From assembly GCF_002099425.1 (NCBI RefSeq), contig NW_018344015.1:10479001-10543000 (forward strand): a stretch of 64,000 bases of DNA, given 5' to 3'. Below are positions 1 to 13,032 of this stretch, piece by piece. A model generated the notes under the pieces. The model searched no databases and was not told where the DNA came from. It was given only the letters and a program-made list of their open reading frames with translations. The DNA is from Phascolarctos cinereus. Taxonomy: Eukaryota > Chordata > Mammalia > Diprotodontia > Phascolarctidae. Made by a program: the position numbers and the translations under genes. Position 1 is the stretch's first letter. Every line of letters starts with the position of its first letter.

Positions 1-225
1 CCAGCTTTCTGGGAAATCTCCAATTCTGTACTGCTTCCCTTTTCCTAGGGCAAGATGCTTTCCTGTTAATCTCTCAAGCTACCTGAGCTACAGGACTAGT
101 GCACCCTGTTTTTCTTCTGGTTCAACTCTTCCAGGTTTTTACCTGGAGTGATGTTTTCAGGGCTTTCAGAGGTTAATACGAGACAGTGGGGGAAACTGAC
201 TTCTTACTCCACCCTCTTGGCTCCT
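1..225 (-). mobile_element. L1 5' end, running off the left edge
   Basis: Read on the minus strand, the element starts near 225 with GGAGCCAAGAGGGTGGAG, then a sequence matching the 5'UTR start of the end-to-end L1 at 26,567-33,338 (conserved words around AACCTCTGAA and the AAAACATCACTCCAGG region). Only the first 225 bases of the 5'UTR are in the window. The body lies to the left. It begins abruptly inside another LINE 5' region, so it probably inserted there. Confidence 0.7.
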
Positions 226-1062
226 GGACTTGGAACTCTGAATGAAGAGTTTTGACTTTGTTGTATTCTTTTGAATTTGTGTTTTGATCTTTCCTATCAT
301 CATAGTAACTTTCTTTAGTAAGAATCTTTTTTCTGTTGTTTGCTCATTTTCCAGTGTATTTCTTGACTTTTTAACTTTATACTAAACTGAGGCTCTGCTT
401 CCAGAGTGGAAGAAGCATCATCCTAAACTTCAGGCTTTTTGTGGAGCTGTTTTTAGAGGTAAAGTGGGAGAGTTGTAAGGTTTTGGTGTGTCTACTTCTC
501 TCCTGTAATGTGCACTTGTATGCGAGCAATCAAAAGCACTCTTTTCCACACTGAAATTGTGACCAGGTTCCTAGCTCCCCTATAGCTACAAGTTCTGGTA
601 TTCTAGTGCTCCTCCTCACATTGCGACTGTGACCCAGGACTACAACCCAGATCCAATATTGGCAATTCAACATAATCCTGCCCCTGGTGCCAGCAAAGGG
701 ACCCCTGCAATCTCCTTCTGACCAGTTGTCCAGCCCCCATTCCCCTGTGGGCTAAGAGGTCCAGAAAACACCAGTGCTGCTTCTGATTAAGTGATCCCCA
801 TGGCATGCTCCTGGTTTGCTGAGTCCCAATCTGTGCTAATTCACCCTGTACTGGACTACATTCTACTTTCACCCTGGTGTAATAGACATCTCCTACTAAT
901 CTTCTAAGTTGCCTTGGGCTGGAAAATTGTTTCAATCTGTCATTTTGTGGATTCTGCCACTCTAGAATTTGCTTTGAAACATCATTTGAAGGTCTTTGGA
1001 GTGGTTTTGGGGACAGCCCAGAGAAGTCCCTGCTTTTTCTACACTATCTTGGCTCCACCTCC
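226..1062 (-). mobile_element. HAL1/L1-type 5' region (5'UTR and start of ORF1)
   Basis: On the minus strand this starts near 1,062 with GGAGGTGGAGCCAAGATAG and follows the same order as the copies at 17,838 and 61,922: AAAGCAGGGACTT, a TCTAGAGTGGCAGAATCCAC box, a GC-richer middle, then the ORF1 start with AAGATCAAAACACAAATTC and ACAACAAAGTCAAA. It is cut at 226 by the L1 5' end that continues leftward. The rest is presumably beyond that insertion. Without its 3' half it cannot be told whether it had an ORF2. Confidence 0.65.
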
Positions 1063-1179
1063 TTCCTTACTTTCATATCACACATATGTTTTCTACCCTT
1101 ATCTCCTCCTTCACCCCTGTCACAAATAAATATGTGACTGTTCTTACTGTCAAAGCAAACATGTCTACATGAATAAGTG

Positions 1180-3055
1180 GTGCTATTCCATTCCATCTTC
1201 TTTAGTACAGTTCCCCCTTTGTTGCCCTCCCTCCCTCTTATTTTCCATTTTTCCTTATTCTTGGGCTGTTTCCTCTTCTGCTTACAAATATGCACATGTC
1301 CCTCTCAAAACAACAATAACAACGAAAAGACCTTTTATTTGATACATTTATTCTCCCAGCCCAGCTACCAATGTGTGCTTCTCCTCCTTTTCATGGTGAA
1401 GATTCTTGAGAAGGCTATTTGCAATTAATGTTTCTGCTTCGTTTCCTGAAATTTCTCTCTCTAAAGTTACCAATGCTTGTCAAATCCCTTTTTGTCAAAT
1501 TGTCGAATGTCCTTTTCTCAGTCTCAATTTTTTTTTATCTATTGTCTTTTACACTATTGCTCCTCATGTTCTCCTCAATATTCTCTTCTTTCCAGGTATT
1601 CATGGAACTATGTTACTCTCTTTCTCCTACTAGTCAGACAAGTCATCACTATTGTTTTCTAGATTTTTATTCACAACACAGCTGCTAATAGCTGGTGCTT
1701 CTACAGTTCTGTCACAGGCTTTCTTCTCTTCTCCATTTATACAGTTTCACTTGGTAATCTCTTCAACTTTCATGAATTCAATTATCACTATGTTGATGAT
1801 ACTGAGATCAGCTTACCTAGCTCTAAGCTCTTTCCTAATAGCCCAACTCTCATTTTCAACTGCCTGTCAGTCATATTGAACTGGCTGTTTCATAGGCATC
1901 TTAAATTTTATGTGTTGAAAACTTAAATCATCGTCTTTCAACATAAACTTTCAAAGTTCTCTATTACAGTCAAGGGTACCACTGTTCTCCCAATCTTTGT
2001 TGTTGTTATTGATTAGTTGTGTCTTACTCTTCATAACCCCATTTGGGGGTTTTCTTGGCAAAGCTACAGGAGTGATTTTCCATTTCCTTCTCCAGCTCAT
2101 TTTATAGATGAGGAAACTGAGGCAAACAGGGTTAAGTGACTTAACTGGATTCACACAACTAGTAAGTGTCTGAGGCCAAATTTGAACTCAGGTCCTCCTG
2201 ACTCCAGGCTTAGCATTTTATCCATTGCACCATATAGCTGCCCAGTCAACCAAAATTGAAACCCAGATGTTATCCTTCACTCCCTAGTCACTCTCACCAC
2301 TTATTTATTATCAAGTCCTGATAATTTTACTTACATAGCATCTCTCCTCTGACAATACCACTGCTCAGATCTAGGTCCTCATCTCTTCATACCTAGATTT
2401 CTGCAATAGCTTTTTCCTACTTTTTTTTCTGCCCAAATTCTCTTCTTACTCCAGGCCATTCTCCACTCAGTTGTAAAATTGACCTACTTAAAATATAGGT
2501 CTGACCATTTTACCTTCCTTCCCCGCATAATAATCTCCTGTGTCTCCATATTAACTCCATGATCATACATAAAATCCTGTTTGGCAGGAAGAGCCCTTCA
2601 AAGTCTGCCTACACCCTACCTATCCAGTATTCTTGTGCCTTTCTCCCTACTATCTACTCAGTGATCAGTGATACTGGCCTGCTTCCTGTTCCTCATTAAG
2701 ATAATTCATCTCCCAACTATAAACTTTTTCCTTGGCTATCTCTTCATGCCTGAAATTCTCCTCCTCATCTCTGCTTCCTGTCTTCTCTGTCTTCCTTCAA
2801 TTCCCAGCCTGAATATGAAGTTGTAGAAGAATTTTTTTCCCTTAGTCTTCCTTAAGACATACATTCTCTCTGTTGATTATTTCTATTTCTTGTTGTTTTT
2901 ATTATAATCGTAAATAGTTGTTTGCATATTGTTGCTTTGATTAAAACATGAGCTCCTTGAGAACAGGTATTATCTATCGTCTTTCTTTACATAACCAGTA
3001 CTTAACATAGTGCCTGGTGCACAGTAAGTGTTTCATATATACTCACTACCTGACT
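1180..3055 (+). mobile_element. L2 LINE fragment (ORF2 3' half plus 3' end)
   Basis: The stretch follows the L2 order: GAAGATTCTTGAGAAGGCT at 1,399, the reverse-transcriptase region (GTTGATGATACTGAGATCAGC at 1,791, the degenerate YADD site), the CAGTCATATTGAACTGG region, then the 3' end with GAGCTCCTTGAGAACAGG (2,950) and GTGCCTGGTGCACAGTAAGTG (3,011). A SINE splits it at about 2,000-2,246. Many small changes leave no long frame. This is an old copy. The start is approximate. Confidence 0.8.
2000..2246 (-). mobile_element. MIR/CORE-type SINE with RTE tail
   Basis: Read on the minus strand, it runs from a GGGCAGCTATATGGTGCAAT start through the ACTAGTTGTGTGAATCC box and CCTCAGTTTCCTCATCTATA to a tail (ATGAAGAGTAAGACACAACT, then AACAACAACAAAG) that matches the 3' end of the RTE element at 46,360-46,415. 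It is inserted in the L2 copy. The tail implies mobilisation by an RTE-clade enzyme. Confidence 0.8.
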
Positions 3056-4034
3056 GACTTCATTGCTAAGAGGGAGGACTTTCTATATGGGATATTACAT
3101 ATACTGTCAAATGTAGTTAACATTCTGGGTGATTTTCCTGATCTAACCACCACCCCAATATGCATCATTTTTCAGCCTTTGGCTATCAAGGAAAGCTTGT
3201 TCTCTATGTGATATAGGAAGTATATTTTTATAATTGTAGTAATATGAAAATAGCTATCAATAAAAAAGATAGAGAGCAAACATACATTAGCTAAAGAAGT
3301 TCTGTGCTATTTCCACTGGTATGAAATGGCCTAATATAAGCAGCTGAGATTCCAATTGTGAGTGGAGTAAAGGTTTAAAGTGACTTTTTAGTCTATTTAA
3401 AATAATGGACATCTAGAACCAACATTAATATTAACCCTAGACTAGCAATAGGCAGAAGGATAATGTACAATCATAGTGACAGGAAGTTAAGGATTATTAT
3501 AGTCCTAGAACAGATCTGCTAACAAGAATGGAGATTTGGATAAAGGTCCTGCTCCTTATCTAGACATTTAATAAAAATTCTAGCCCATATTTCAAAACTA
3601 GGATCTCTCCTTCATTTATATTGTGCTAATAATTGGAGATTTATCACAACTGACAGCACTGCTATGGGAATCTGTAAACAACACTAACAATATTTCACTG
3701 AAACATTTCATTTGGCAAACTCTAATGTAGCCTGGAAACATTGGCAGCGACTCCGCCAAAGCATCTACCACAGTACCATGATGCTAGCCAACTCACAGCT
3801 AATATCCATGGTAATTTCAGAAGCCTGTCAGGACATTCTTCTCTTCTTTTTTTAAACTTTGTCCCCTGGTGATTTTATCACTTCCCGTGGGTACAGTAAT
3901 CATCGCTAGTCATATAAATCCCAATTATAACTATATTAAGTCAAAATTTCTGCTAAACTCTAGGTCTAACTTATTCATTGCTAACTAAAAACATATACCT
4001 TGATTTTTTTAGGTAACTCCAATACTCGTTCCAA
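3056..4034. other. No recognised gene or repeat
   Basis: AT-rich sequence of mixed complexity. I see no long frame, RNA gene or familiar repeat. The part at 3,680-3,840 is less degenerate-looking than its surroundings but cannot be classified. Confidence 0.5.
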
Positions 4035-4497
4035 ATGAATCATCATATCTATCACGCTAAATTTCCTTATTTTCATCACCATCCTTTTCTTCAAATGCTT
4101 TACATCCTTGGTGTCATTGTTGATTCTCTTCTCTTCCTCCATGTCCATAGGCAATCAGTTCCCAAGTGTTGTCAATTCTACATCCATAACATTATTCATA
4201 TTCACCACTTTCTCTCTTTTCAACAAGGATTGCAACCCTTATAATTTCTCAACTAGCCCATTGCAATTACTCCTTAATTATTTTCCCTGCCTCTTTAGTC
4301 TTTCCTCTCTTGTCTTCCATGTTACACAGCTGATAAATTGGTATTTATAAAATTTATCTGACTAGATTCCCTCTCAAATTTTATCTCAAAGATAAAACCA
4401 CTAGCCTGTATTAAATTTCTACATAATATGGCTTCTGCTTTCTATTTCAGATTAATTGATATTAGTGCTCATTTATGTACTGTTCATTTCACTTACA

Positions 4498-4944
4498 GTA
4501 GTCAACAATAATTTGCTAAGTTCTTCCTTTATGCCAGGCACTTTGCTGCATGTTGGAAATATAGGCAGAATTGAGGATATAGGTAGAAATATAAATATAG
4601 GCAGAATAGAAAGAGACCTGAACTCAAGCAGTTTATATTCTAATTGGGGATAAGATCACATAAAAGGAAACTGAAAAGGGGGAAGAGAAGAAGAAAAAAT
4701 AACCTTTGCAGGGAAAGATCAAAGGTATAGATGGCCTCAGTGTCTTCTTAAAATGCAACTTCTGTGAGAAATAAGCTGATCAGAGGGAGAGGCCTCAGGG
4801 TACAAGGATACTTCTAACGAGTGAAATCCAAGGGTCAAGTGAGCTTCCAGGATGAAGTGATATCTGGAATTTTGTAGAGAAAACCCAGGAGAGTCAGGAG
4901 TACAGTCAGGAAATGAATTCATGGCTGATAGATGTTCCACTTTC
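4498..4944 (-). mobile_element. Antisense L2 3' end inserted in L2
   Basis: The words AACAATAATTTGCTAAG and TTTATGCCAGGCACTTTGCT (4,528) are the reverse of the L2 3' terminus. Downstream, the ATTCTAATTGGGG region and AGCTTCCAGGATGAAGTG fit the reversed L2 3' region. The copy is diverged and the limits are approximate. Confidence 0.55.
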
Positions 4945-5131
4945 ATGTCATATGTCACCTCTGTGTCTTGGCCATAAGTGGTTCTTCATGTCTGGAATTT
5001 ACCTCCTCCTAGAACCCACCTCAAAGAATGTCCTTCTTCAAAGTTTAACTATAATGCTGTTAACTACCTGAGAACTTCTTGATCCCACAGTAATTACTGA
5101 TTTCTTCCTCTTGAATTGTCTTTCCACTACA

Positions 5132-5215
5132 AATACACACACACACACACACACACATACACATATATATACACATATGTGTGTATGTGCATGCATATAT
5201 AACACACACACACAT
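5132..5215. repeat. Compound CA/TA microsatellite
   Basis: An (AC)n run at 5,133-5,158 is followed by mixed TA, TG and CA steps up to 5,215. It sits inside the 3' part of the L2 copy. Confidence 0.95.
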
Positions 5216-5320
5216 ATTTACAAGTGTTTGTAATGAGATCTCCCTTGGAATGTAAGTTCATTTAGGACAGAGATCTATCTTGGTCTTCATAGATATTTAT
5301 TGAATTAAATTGACTTTAGT

Positions 5321-6721
5321 GAGTGTTAATACAATGATTCCTAGCATTTCATCAACTTTACCAGCCTACTGTGGTCTATTTGATTTTGTAACATATACTT
5401 ACTAACTTTACTCCAAAAAACATAAAATAAACCAACAAATAAAGTTGTTGCATATACCTTTGTATACTTTAATTTTTCATCTATTCGTTAATTTTAAAAA
5501 TCAGCTCCCCCTCTAGTGCTTCATTATGACTTTTAGCTGATTCTAGCTTAATAAATACAATGCCAGAAAATAGAAGCCCTGCCATGACTTACAAAGAGGG
5601 AAAAAAACCCAAAACTTTAAGTACCAATCTAGTGATGCACTGTATTCCTGCCTTTCATCTTAAACCATGTTTGAAAAAAAAATTATGACTCACTAGCCAA
5701 ATATTTTTTTTCTTCCTGTGATCCCATAAAAAAGATCAATGACAAGGGCGCAGAGGATTAAGATCTATGTTGGTAGAACAAGTGTCTACACCCTCAACAG
5801 TACAGATGCTTAAAGTATTGATGCTTAGTGAATTTAAAATATTTTAAATTATTTTCATAATTCAGAAGAATATAGTCACAGAATTCAACTAACAATAAAA
5901 AAGCAATAATAATATAAGGGGTGTGTGGTGTGGGGTATTGTTTTTATACACATAGGTTGTATATGCCCAGTTTGTCTAGAAAAGGTCTTAAGGGAGGCAA
6001 GAATAGACGTGTTTAGTACTTCCTTCCCATAGCAATATCCAAAGGAGATTTTGATTCCTGCCAGGAAGTGATGTAGTAGTTAAGAGGACTGAAACTGGCA
6101 ATTACGCTTTTCTTAGAGAGGAAGGGTATAAGGTTATTTCTTTTTGCTCCTTAAAATTTTATTCTAGGGGATGTAATTTTTAGGTTCAAAGTAAAGTACA
6201 GATGAATGTCCTTTAACCAGGAAGGAATTTTGAAAGCTTCTTATCAAAGTCTTATTTACACTTTCCATCCATATTCTAGTTCTACAATGAACTGAAATAA
6301 CAAAGAAATGCATTTTTAACAAATCCATAGCAAAACATATATTACAGAAAGTATACATAGGAAAATATATACCAAGCAATACAGAATGAAGGAACTCTCC
6401 CATTGGGAGTGAGGTAACTAAACTCATTCAAGAGAGTCTCAGAACTCACGCAAGGGGAAATTCTCTGACAGCTCTAGAGTATAGTACATTGGGGATATGG
6501 ACATGCTTGTCCACATGTTGGCTTTTTGCCAGAACCTTTCTCCTTTCATGAACATGAAGAATGGTTGAAACCATACACCTTGTCTCTCAAAGCTAGAAGC
6601 TAGAATAGCATTCTCTCATGAACTCCACTCACCTTTCATGCAGGTTCAGGATATTGAGCAATCAATCTTCATCAGTGAGGAGAGTCCCATAAAAATTGAC
6701 CCTCTGAGCAAAGGGATACAC
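5321..6721. other. No recognised gene or repeat
   Basis: AT-rich DNA without a coding frame that looks protein-like. The longest frame (minus strand, 6,164-6,427) has no domain I recognise. No RNA gene is apparent. Confidence 0.5.
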
Positions 6722-6965
6722 AACTATTGGGCATTTATATAGTGCTTTAAAGTTTGCAAGGCACTTTATATACATTGGGTCATTTGAATCTCATAACAAC
6801 TCTGCAAAATCAATAGTATAGATAGTATTAACACCATTTTAGCAATAAAGATACTTAAGGTCAGAAAAGATAAATGACTGGCATATGACCATAAGTAGCA
6901 ATTAAAAGAAATGAGAATTGAAACTAGGTCATCTTGACTTTCTAGTACTGTCTTGCATTGGAGAA
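6722..6965 (-). mobile_element. MIR-type SINE (old)
   Basis: The plus strand reads as a reversed MIR/THER-type SINE: GCATTTATATAGTGCTTTAA, TTGCAAGGCACTTTATA, a CATTTGAATCTCATAACAAC box and the worn ACACCATTTTAGCAATAAAG region. It is heavily mutated, in line with an ancient copy. Confidence 0.65.
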
Positions 6966-7797
6966 GGTTTTTGTTTGTTTATCTGTTTTTTTTTTTTTAA
7001 GTCAGAGAAAGGGATCAGGAATTCACCTGAATAAGAAAGACAAGGACATTAAAAGGTGATTTAGAGACAAACTTCATTTGGGAAAATGGAAAGTTAAAAA
7101 GTCAGGAGAAATTTTAAAAAAATTAAAGTGTTTAACAGGAAAAAAAAAAAGGCTAAATGGCTAAATATGAAGTAAGACAAAGTCCAAAGAGGAAAATAAA
7201 TATCGAGGAAAAAAGGACTGAAAAAATATAAGAAAAATGAAAAAAAAACAAAGTACTTTTTAAGTAATATAAGAAATTAGACATTAAAATTAACTGGGAA
7301 GGGGAAAGATTGTTGAATTGATAAGTTCAAGAAATAAATAGAATAAATAAAAGTTTAGTAAAAGAAAAGAAACACAGTAGAGTGTACTTGTCAAGTTGTT
7401 AAGAAAAGGATTCAAAAATTGGCAATGGAGAGCTAACAGGGAAGTTGTAAGCCCAAACAAGGAGTCTGAAAAACAAGGTTGAGAATATTAAAATGGAGAA
7501 CTAGTAAATGTAACAGTGACGAGCACTGAATGTGAGAACTTTGTAGTGATTCCTGAGAAACACACACTATCACCACAAATAATTAATAACACAATTGAAG
7601 AGGGTCTTCAAAGGTAGCCCTTTAAAATGAAAAAGAATAGTTGAAAAGACAAAGGAGGCAATCAAAAGCAAAGGACAAAGAGCTTCTGTACACATGGAGC
7701 TACATAACAAATCTGAGGCTTTGTCTGGTCAGAAATTGATAGCATTACATACACACTAATAATATTATTTCCAGGTGGAAATAGAGAATGAAACTGA

Positions 7798-7839
<42 letters not shown>

Positions 7840-7959
7840 ACGCAAGCATGAGTATGCATGCATGGAGAGAGAGAAAGCAAGAGAGAGAGACAGAGAAGAG
7901 ATAGCCAAAGAGAAATTTATTTACTTGAGAAAGAATCAGAAAAAAAAACACTCAGTACT
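6966..7959. other. Purine-rich stretch, no gene seen
   Basis: A-rich and G/A-rich sequence with a (TG)n run at 7,799-7,838 followed by GA-rich DNA to about 7,905. It may be the 5' part of the L3/CR1 copy that starts at 7,960, but I cannot match it. Frames here are driven by low complexity. Confidence 0.5.
7799..7838. repeat. (TG)n microsatellite
   Basis: About twenty TG units in a row, followed by a GA-rich patch at 7,865-7,905. Confidence 0.97.
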
Positions 7960-9224
7960 GTAAACCTATGTTCTCAAATGTCTATACACAAATGTATAAG
8001 ATATAAGAGAAAACCAAGATTAACCATGGGTTGTAAGACAAGCAACATGGCTTATTAAGAAGATATACTCAGGAAAGAAAGACCAGGAAACTAGAACAGA
8101 CAACCGTGGTGGAGAATATTCATTTGGATATTATGTGGGGAGGGAGTAAAAAGAGAAGGTATTTTGTCATTTAGGTATATTTTGTCATCTGCAGAGTAAC
8201 TGAACAGAAAGAAAAGAAACAAAAATTTCAGGAAACAGATAGGAAGTTTGGTGCAATCATAATGGCATGATACTAATGATGTCCATTATTCAGACACATC
8301 TGTTGGAGAAGTCTGCCAGATGCAGATCAGCTAACATCTTTTTTTTTTTAACTTGACTTAATAATTTCATCATTCAAGATGTAGAAGTTCCCATGGGGAA
8401 ATTGTATTCTCAATCTTATTCTCACTGAGAGGCTAGAATGGGCTGTTGTGATAAAAATTGATGGAAACCATGTAGAAAAGTAACCATTATCTCTTAAAGT
8501 TTGTGACAAAGAAGAAAAAAAAAGGATGGACATTGACTGACAGAAACCCTAGACTTGAGGAGAGCAGATTACACAAGGTGTAGGGGAAGGACAGTTAGGA
8601 TTCCAGAGATTAACTTTTGATAGGTAAATTCAACCAAAGAAGTATAGGTAACTCTATAGAAATTCTGAAGACATAAAAAGAAATGTTCACAATGAAGAGG
8701 AAGGTGAGATTTGCCTGAAAACAATGTGTGTGCATAAAGGACTCACAAACCTTTTTTAAATAGCAGAAAAGAAAAATATGGAAACAAGGAGAAGCTAATA
8801 AGTGTAATATAATATTGGAATTGCATTGCCCTGTATTGAAATAATATTGAGATGAAGTTTAGACTCTTTAGGAAAATATTTTTTCTTAGTTGAATTGACA
8901 AAAATAAGAGGATCAAAGGATTGAAGGGACTGTTGCTTATGGTGGAAGGCAGGTTGATAACTGATTATTTCAGAAGGCTGAACTGCTCCATTGTAATTTT
9001 CATTCTGTTTCCTCTGCTAATGAGAATGATCTGTGCAACAGAAGAGATAGAACCAAAAATAATAAAGAGAGAGCTGATATCCAGTATAAATAAGAAGAAA
9101 ATAAGAAAGCACTAAGCTGCCTTTGATTAAGTTAGATCACCTGGCCCAGCTGAATCATATCTTAGACGGTAATATTGAACCACCGTCATATTTGTGAGGT
9201 CATAGATAGCCATAGCTAGTGTGA

Positions 9225-9425
9225 TAAAATTAGAAAAAAAAAGTTTTACTTTAGTATCACAGGCCCTGAGTTCAAGTCCCATTTTTGATAGTTACTGCCT
9301 TATTGACTTTAGTCAAGGTCTTTCACCTCTGTAGGACTCATTGTTTTCAGTAAAACTGAAATCTTAAATTAGAGCATCTTTCTTGTTCTTTCAACCTCCA
9401 TGATTCTGATGTTATAATCTAAGTG
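9225..9425 (+). mobile_element. MIR-type SINE fragment
   Basis: Sense MIR features: CCTGAGTTCAAGTCCCATTT (9,265), the GACTTTAGTCAAGGTCTTTC box, and the GTAGGACTCATTGTTTTCAG region where MIR has the CCTCAGTTTCCTCATC word. It is worn and lies inside the L3/CR1 copy. Confidence 0.6.
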
Positions 9426-9883
9426 CCACTGCACTAAGAATTATAAATGACTCAGTTGTCAACAAAGGGGAAAATGGATTCTGCACAATATAGGAATGAG
9501 AGAATGACTTTGTTTTCAAAAAAATATATATTACAGAGATTGTCACTGTATATAACAATGACATCACCAAGAAGAGTTCATGGAAGATTTACCTCATTTC
9601 TTTTTTTAAAGAAGGATAGTAGACTGCTACATTGTGATATTCTTGTTGAAAGAATCAAGAGGTATGGACAGGTTGATAGTACAATTCCATATATTCAGAC
9701 CCAGTTATATACCTGTATTCAAAGACTAATGGATCAATGTCAACTAAAAAACAGATCATCAATCAAGTAACCCAAGGATCTGTGATAAGCCATGTGAATT
9801 TTGAAATTTTTATTGATTACTTGCAGAAAGGCATGCTTATCAAATTGTCAGAACACACAGGACTGTTGGAAATAGCTAACAGG

Positions 9884-12434
9884 AAAGGGCCATGGAAAGA
9901 TAGACTACAAAGTAATTGGAAACTAAATGATCTAATCCTAAAAGATGATTGGGTCAAACAACAAATCATAGAAACAATCAATAATTTCATTCAAAAGAGT
10001 GACAATAATAAGACAACATACCAAAACTTATGGGATGCAGTGAAAGCAGTTCTTAGGGGAAGTTTTATATCTCTAAATGCTTGCATAAATGAAATAGAAA
10101 AATAGGAGATCGATGAATTGGGCATACAAGTAAAAAAACTAGGAAAAGAACAAATTTAAAAACCCTCAATTAAACACTAAATTAAAAATATTGAAAACCA
10201 AAGGAAAAATTAATGAAATTGAAATTAAGAAAAATATTGAACTAATAAACAAAACTAAGAGCTAGTTTTATGGAAAAAAACCAATAAAACAGATAAATCT
10301 TTGGTTAATTTAATTTAAAAAAAAGAAAGAAGAAAACCAAATTACTAATATCAAGAATTAAAAGGGTGAAGCAACCACCAAGAAAGAGGAAATTAAAACA
10401 ATAATTAGTAAGTGTTTTGCCCAACTATATGCCAACAAATTTGACAATCTTAGTGAAATGAATACATATTTACAAAAATAAAAGTTGCCCAGATTAACAG
10501 AAGAGTAAGTAAAATACTTAAATAACCCCATTTCAGAAGAAGAAATTCAACAAACTATTGAAGAACACACTAGGAAAAAATCTCCAGGGCCAGATGGACT
10601 TACATGCGAATTCTATCAAACATGTGAAGAACAATTAACTCCAGTACTGTAAAGACTATTTGGGAAAATATGTGAAGAAGGAGTCTTACCAAATTCTTTA
10701 CATGATATAAATATGGTGCTGATACCTAAACCAGGAAGAGTCAAAACACAGAAAGAAAATTATAGACCATTTTCTCTAATGAATATAGATGCAAAAATTT
10801 TAAACAAAATATCAACAAATAGATTACAGCAACTTATCACAAGAATAATACACTATTACCAGGTAAGATTTATACCAGGAATGCAGGGCTGGTTCAATAT
10901 TAGGAAAACTATCAGCATAATTGAACACATCAACACCAAAACCAACAGAAATCACATGATGATCTCAATAGATGCAGAAAAAGCTTTTCACAAATACAAC
11001 ACCCATTCCTATTAAAAACACTAGAAAGCATAGGTATGAATGGAGTCTCCATTAAAATACTAAATAGCATCTATCTAAAACCTTGAGCAGTCATAATATG
11101 TAATGGGGACAAACTAGAAGCATTTCCAATAAGATTGGGAGTGAAACAAGCATTTCCATTAACACCACTGTTATTCAATATCGTACTGGAAACGTTAGCT
11201 TTAACAATAAGAGCAGAAAAAGAAATTGAAGGTAATAGAATAGACAGAAAAGGAACAAAGCTATCACTCTTTGCAGATGACATGATGATATACTTAAAGA
11301 ATCCTAGAGAATCAACTAAAAATCTACTTGAAATAATAAACAACTTCAGCAAAGTTGTGGGCTATAAAATAAACCCACATAATTTATTCGCATTTCTATA
11401 TATTACCAACAAAGCCCAACAGTAAGAGATAGAAAGAGAAATCCCATTCAAACTTACTGTAGACATTATAAAATATTTAGGAGTCTACCTCCCCAAACAA
11501 ACTCAGGAACACTATGAACACAATTACAAAACACTTTTCACACAAATAAAGTCAGATCTAAATAATTGGAAAAAACATCAGTTGCTCTTGTGTAGGCAGA
11601 GCTAATATAACAAAAATGACAATTCTACCTAAGCTAATTTCCTCATTCAGTGACATAACAATCAAACTTCCAAAAAATATTTTATAGAGTTAGAAAAAAT
11701 AATAACAAGATTCATTTGGAAGAACAAAATGTCCAGAATATCAAGGGAATTAATGAAAAGAAATGCAGGGGAAGGTGGCCTAGCAATTCTAGATCTTAAA
11801 TTGTATTGTAAAGCAACAATCAATAAAACTGCTTGGTGATGGCTAGAAAATAGAGTGCTGGATCAGTGGAATAGGTTAAATATGCAAGACACAGTAGTCA
11901 ATGACTATAGTAATCCATTATTTGATAAACCCAAAGACCCCAACTTCTGGGATAAGTACCCACTCTTTGAAAAAAAAAAAACTGCTGGGAAACCTGGAAA
12001 AGAGTATGGCAGAAACTAAGCATAGACCAAAATCTCACACCACATACAAAAATAAAGTCAAAATGGATTCATGATTTAGATATAAGCAAACTGTGAGGGC
12101 AAGGAATAGTTTACTTATCACATCTATGGAGAACAGAAGAATTCATAACCAAACAAGACATAGAGAACACTACAAAAAGCAAAATGGATAATTTTGATTA
12201 CATTAAATTGAAAAGTTTTTGCACAAACAAAACCAATGCAACTAAAATTAGAAGGAAGGAAGAAAATTGGGAAAGAATTGTTACAACCAGTCTCTCTGAC
12301 AAGAGCCTCATTTCTAAAATATATAACTCAAATTTGTAAGAATACAAGCCATTTCCCAATTGATAATTGGTCAAAGGATATTAACAGATAATTCTCAGAT
12401 GAAGAAATTAAAGCCATCTATATCTATCTATCTG

Positions 12435-12479
<45 letters not shown>

Positions 12480-13032
12480 GAAAAAATGCTCTAAATCATT
12501 ATTGATTAGAGAAATGCAGGTCAAAACAATTCTGAGGTACCATACAGCTTTGAGACTGGCCAATATGACAAAGCAGGAAAATGATAAATGATGGAGAAGT
12601 TGTGGGAAAATTGGAACATTAATATATTGTTGATGGAGTTATGAAGTGATTCAACTATTTTGGAGAACAATTTGGAACTATGGCCAAAGGGCTATAAAAA
12701 TGTGCATACTCTTTGACCCAGCAATTGCACTTCTAGGGCTATATCATTAAGAGATCATACAAATGGGAAAAGGACCCACATGTACAAAAATATTCATATC
12801 AGTTCTTTTTGTGGTGGCAAAGAATTGGAAATTGAGAGGATGCCCATTAATTGGGGAATGGCTGATCAAGTTGTGGTATATGAATGCAATGGAATACTAT
12901 TGTGCTAAAAGAAATGATGAACAGGCTGACTTCAGAAAAACCTGGAAAGACTTGTATGGTCTGATATTGAGTGAAATGAGTAGAACCAAAAGAACATTGT
13001 ACACAATAACAGCGATGTTGTATGATGACTAA
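9884..13032 (+). pseudogene. L1 ORF2 remnant (RT and C-terminal domain)
   Basis: ORF2p is the L1 endonuclease and reverse transcriptase. This copy lacks the endonuclease. Visible parts: the linker (KAVLRGSFISLNACINEIEK, near 10,045); the RT start with [14 protein letters not shown] coding words (10,580); [18 protein letters not shown] (10,716); [13 protein letters not shown] (10,966), where the usual F-D-K is [18 protein letters not shown] (11,271), the catalytic box with both aspartates kept; and the C-terminal piece AEQ/WLIKLWYMNAMEYY (12,850) to stop TAA at 13,030. Frameshifts and stops break it into frames of about 90-120 codons. Confidence 0.88.
12418..12479. repeat. (TCTA)n microsatellite inside L1 ORF2
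   Basis: About fifteen tetramer units with one TCTG variant. It replaces the ATCTATAGTCATATG segment seen in other L1 copies (25,315-25,328), so it grew from that short seed. Confidence 0.95.

Larger units (their letters stand above)
4035..5320 (+). mobile_element. L2 fragment, interrupted by antisense L2
   Basis: Sense L2 words appear at 4,103-4,190 (CATCCTTGGTGTCATTG and AATCAGTTCCCAAGTGTTGTC) and resume at about 4,945 (CATGTCTGGAATTTACCTCC at 4,988) through the 3' end near 5,250-5,300 (GGACAGAGATCTATCTTGGTC). The interval 4,498-4,944 is L2 in the opposite orientation. A CA/TA repeat lies inside the 3' part. Confidence 0.65.

Noticed and set aside
7799-7905. TG and GA tracts as a Z-DNA or regulatory element
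   Set aside because: Such tracts are common in vertebrate intergenic DNA and nothing nearby suggests a promoter.
12418-12479. Possible CRISPR-like regular repeats
   Set aside because: These are tetramer microsatellites without unique spacers, as are all regular arrays here.
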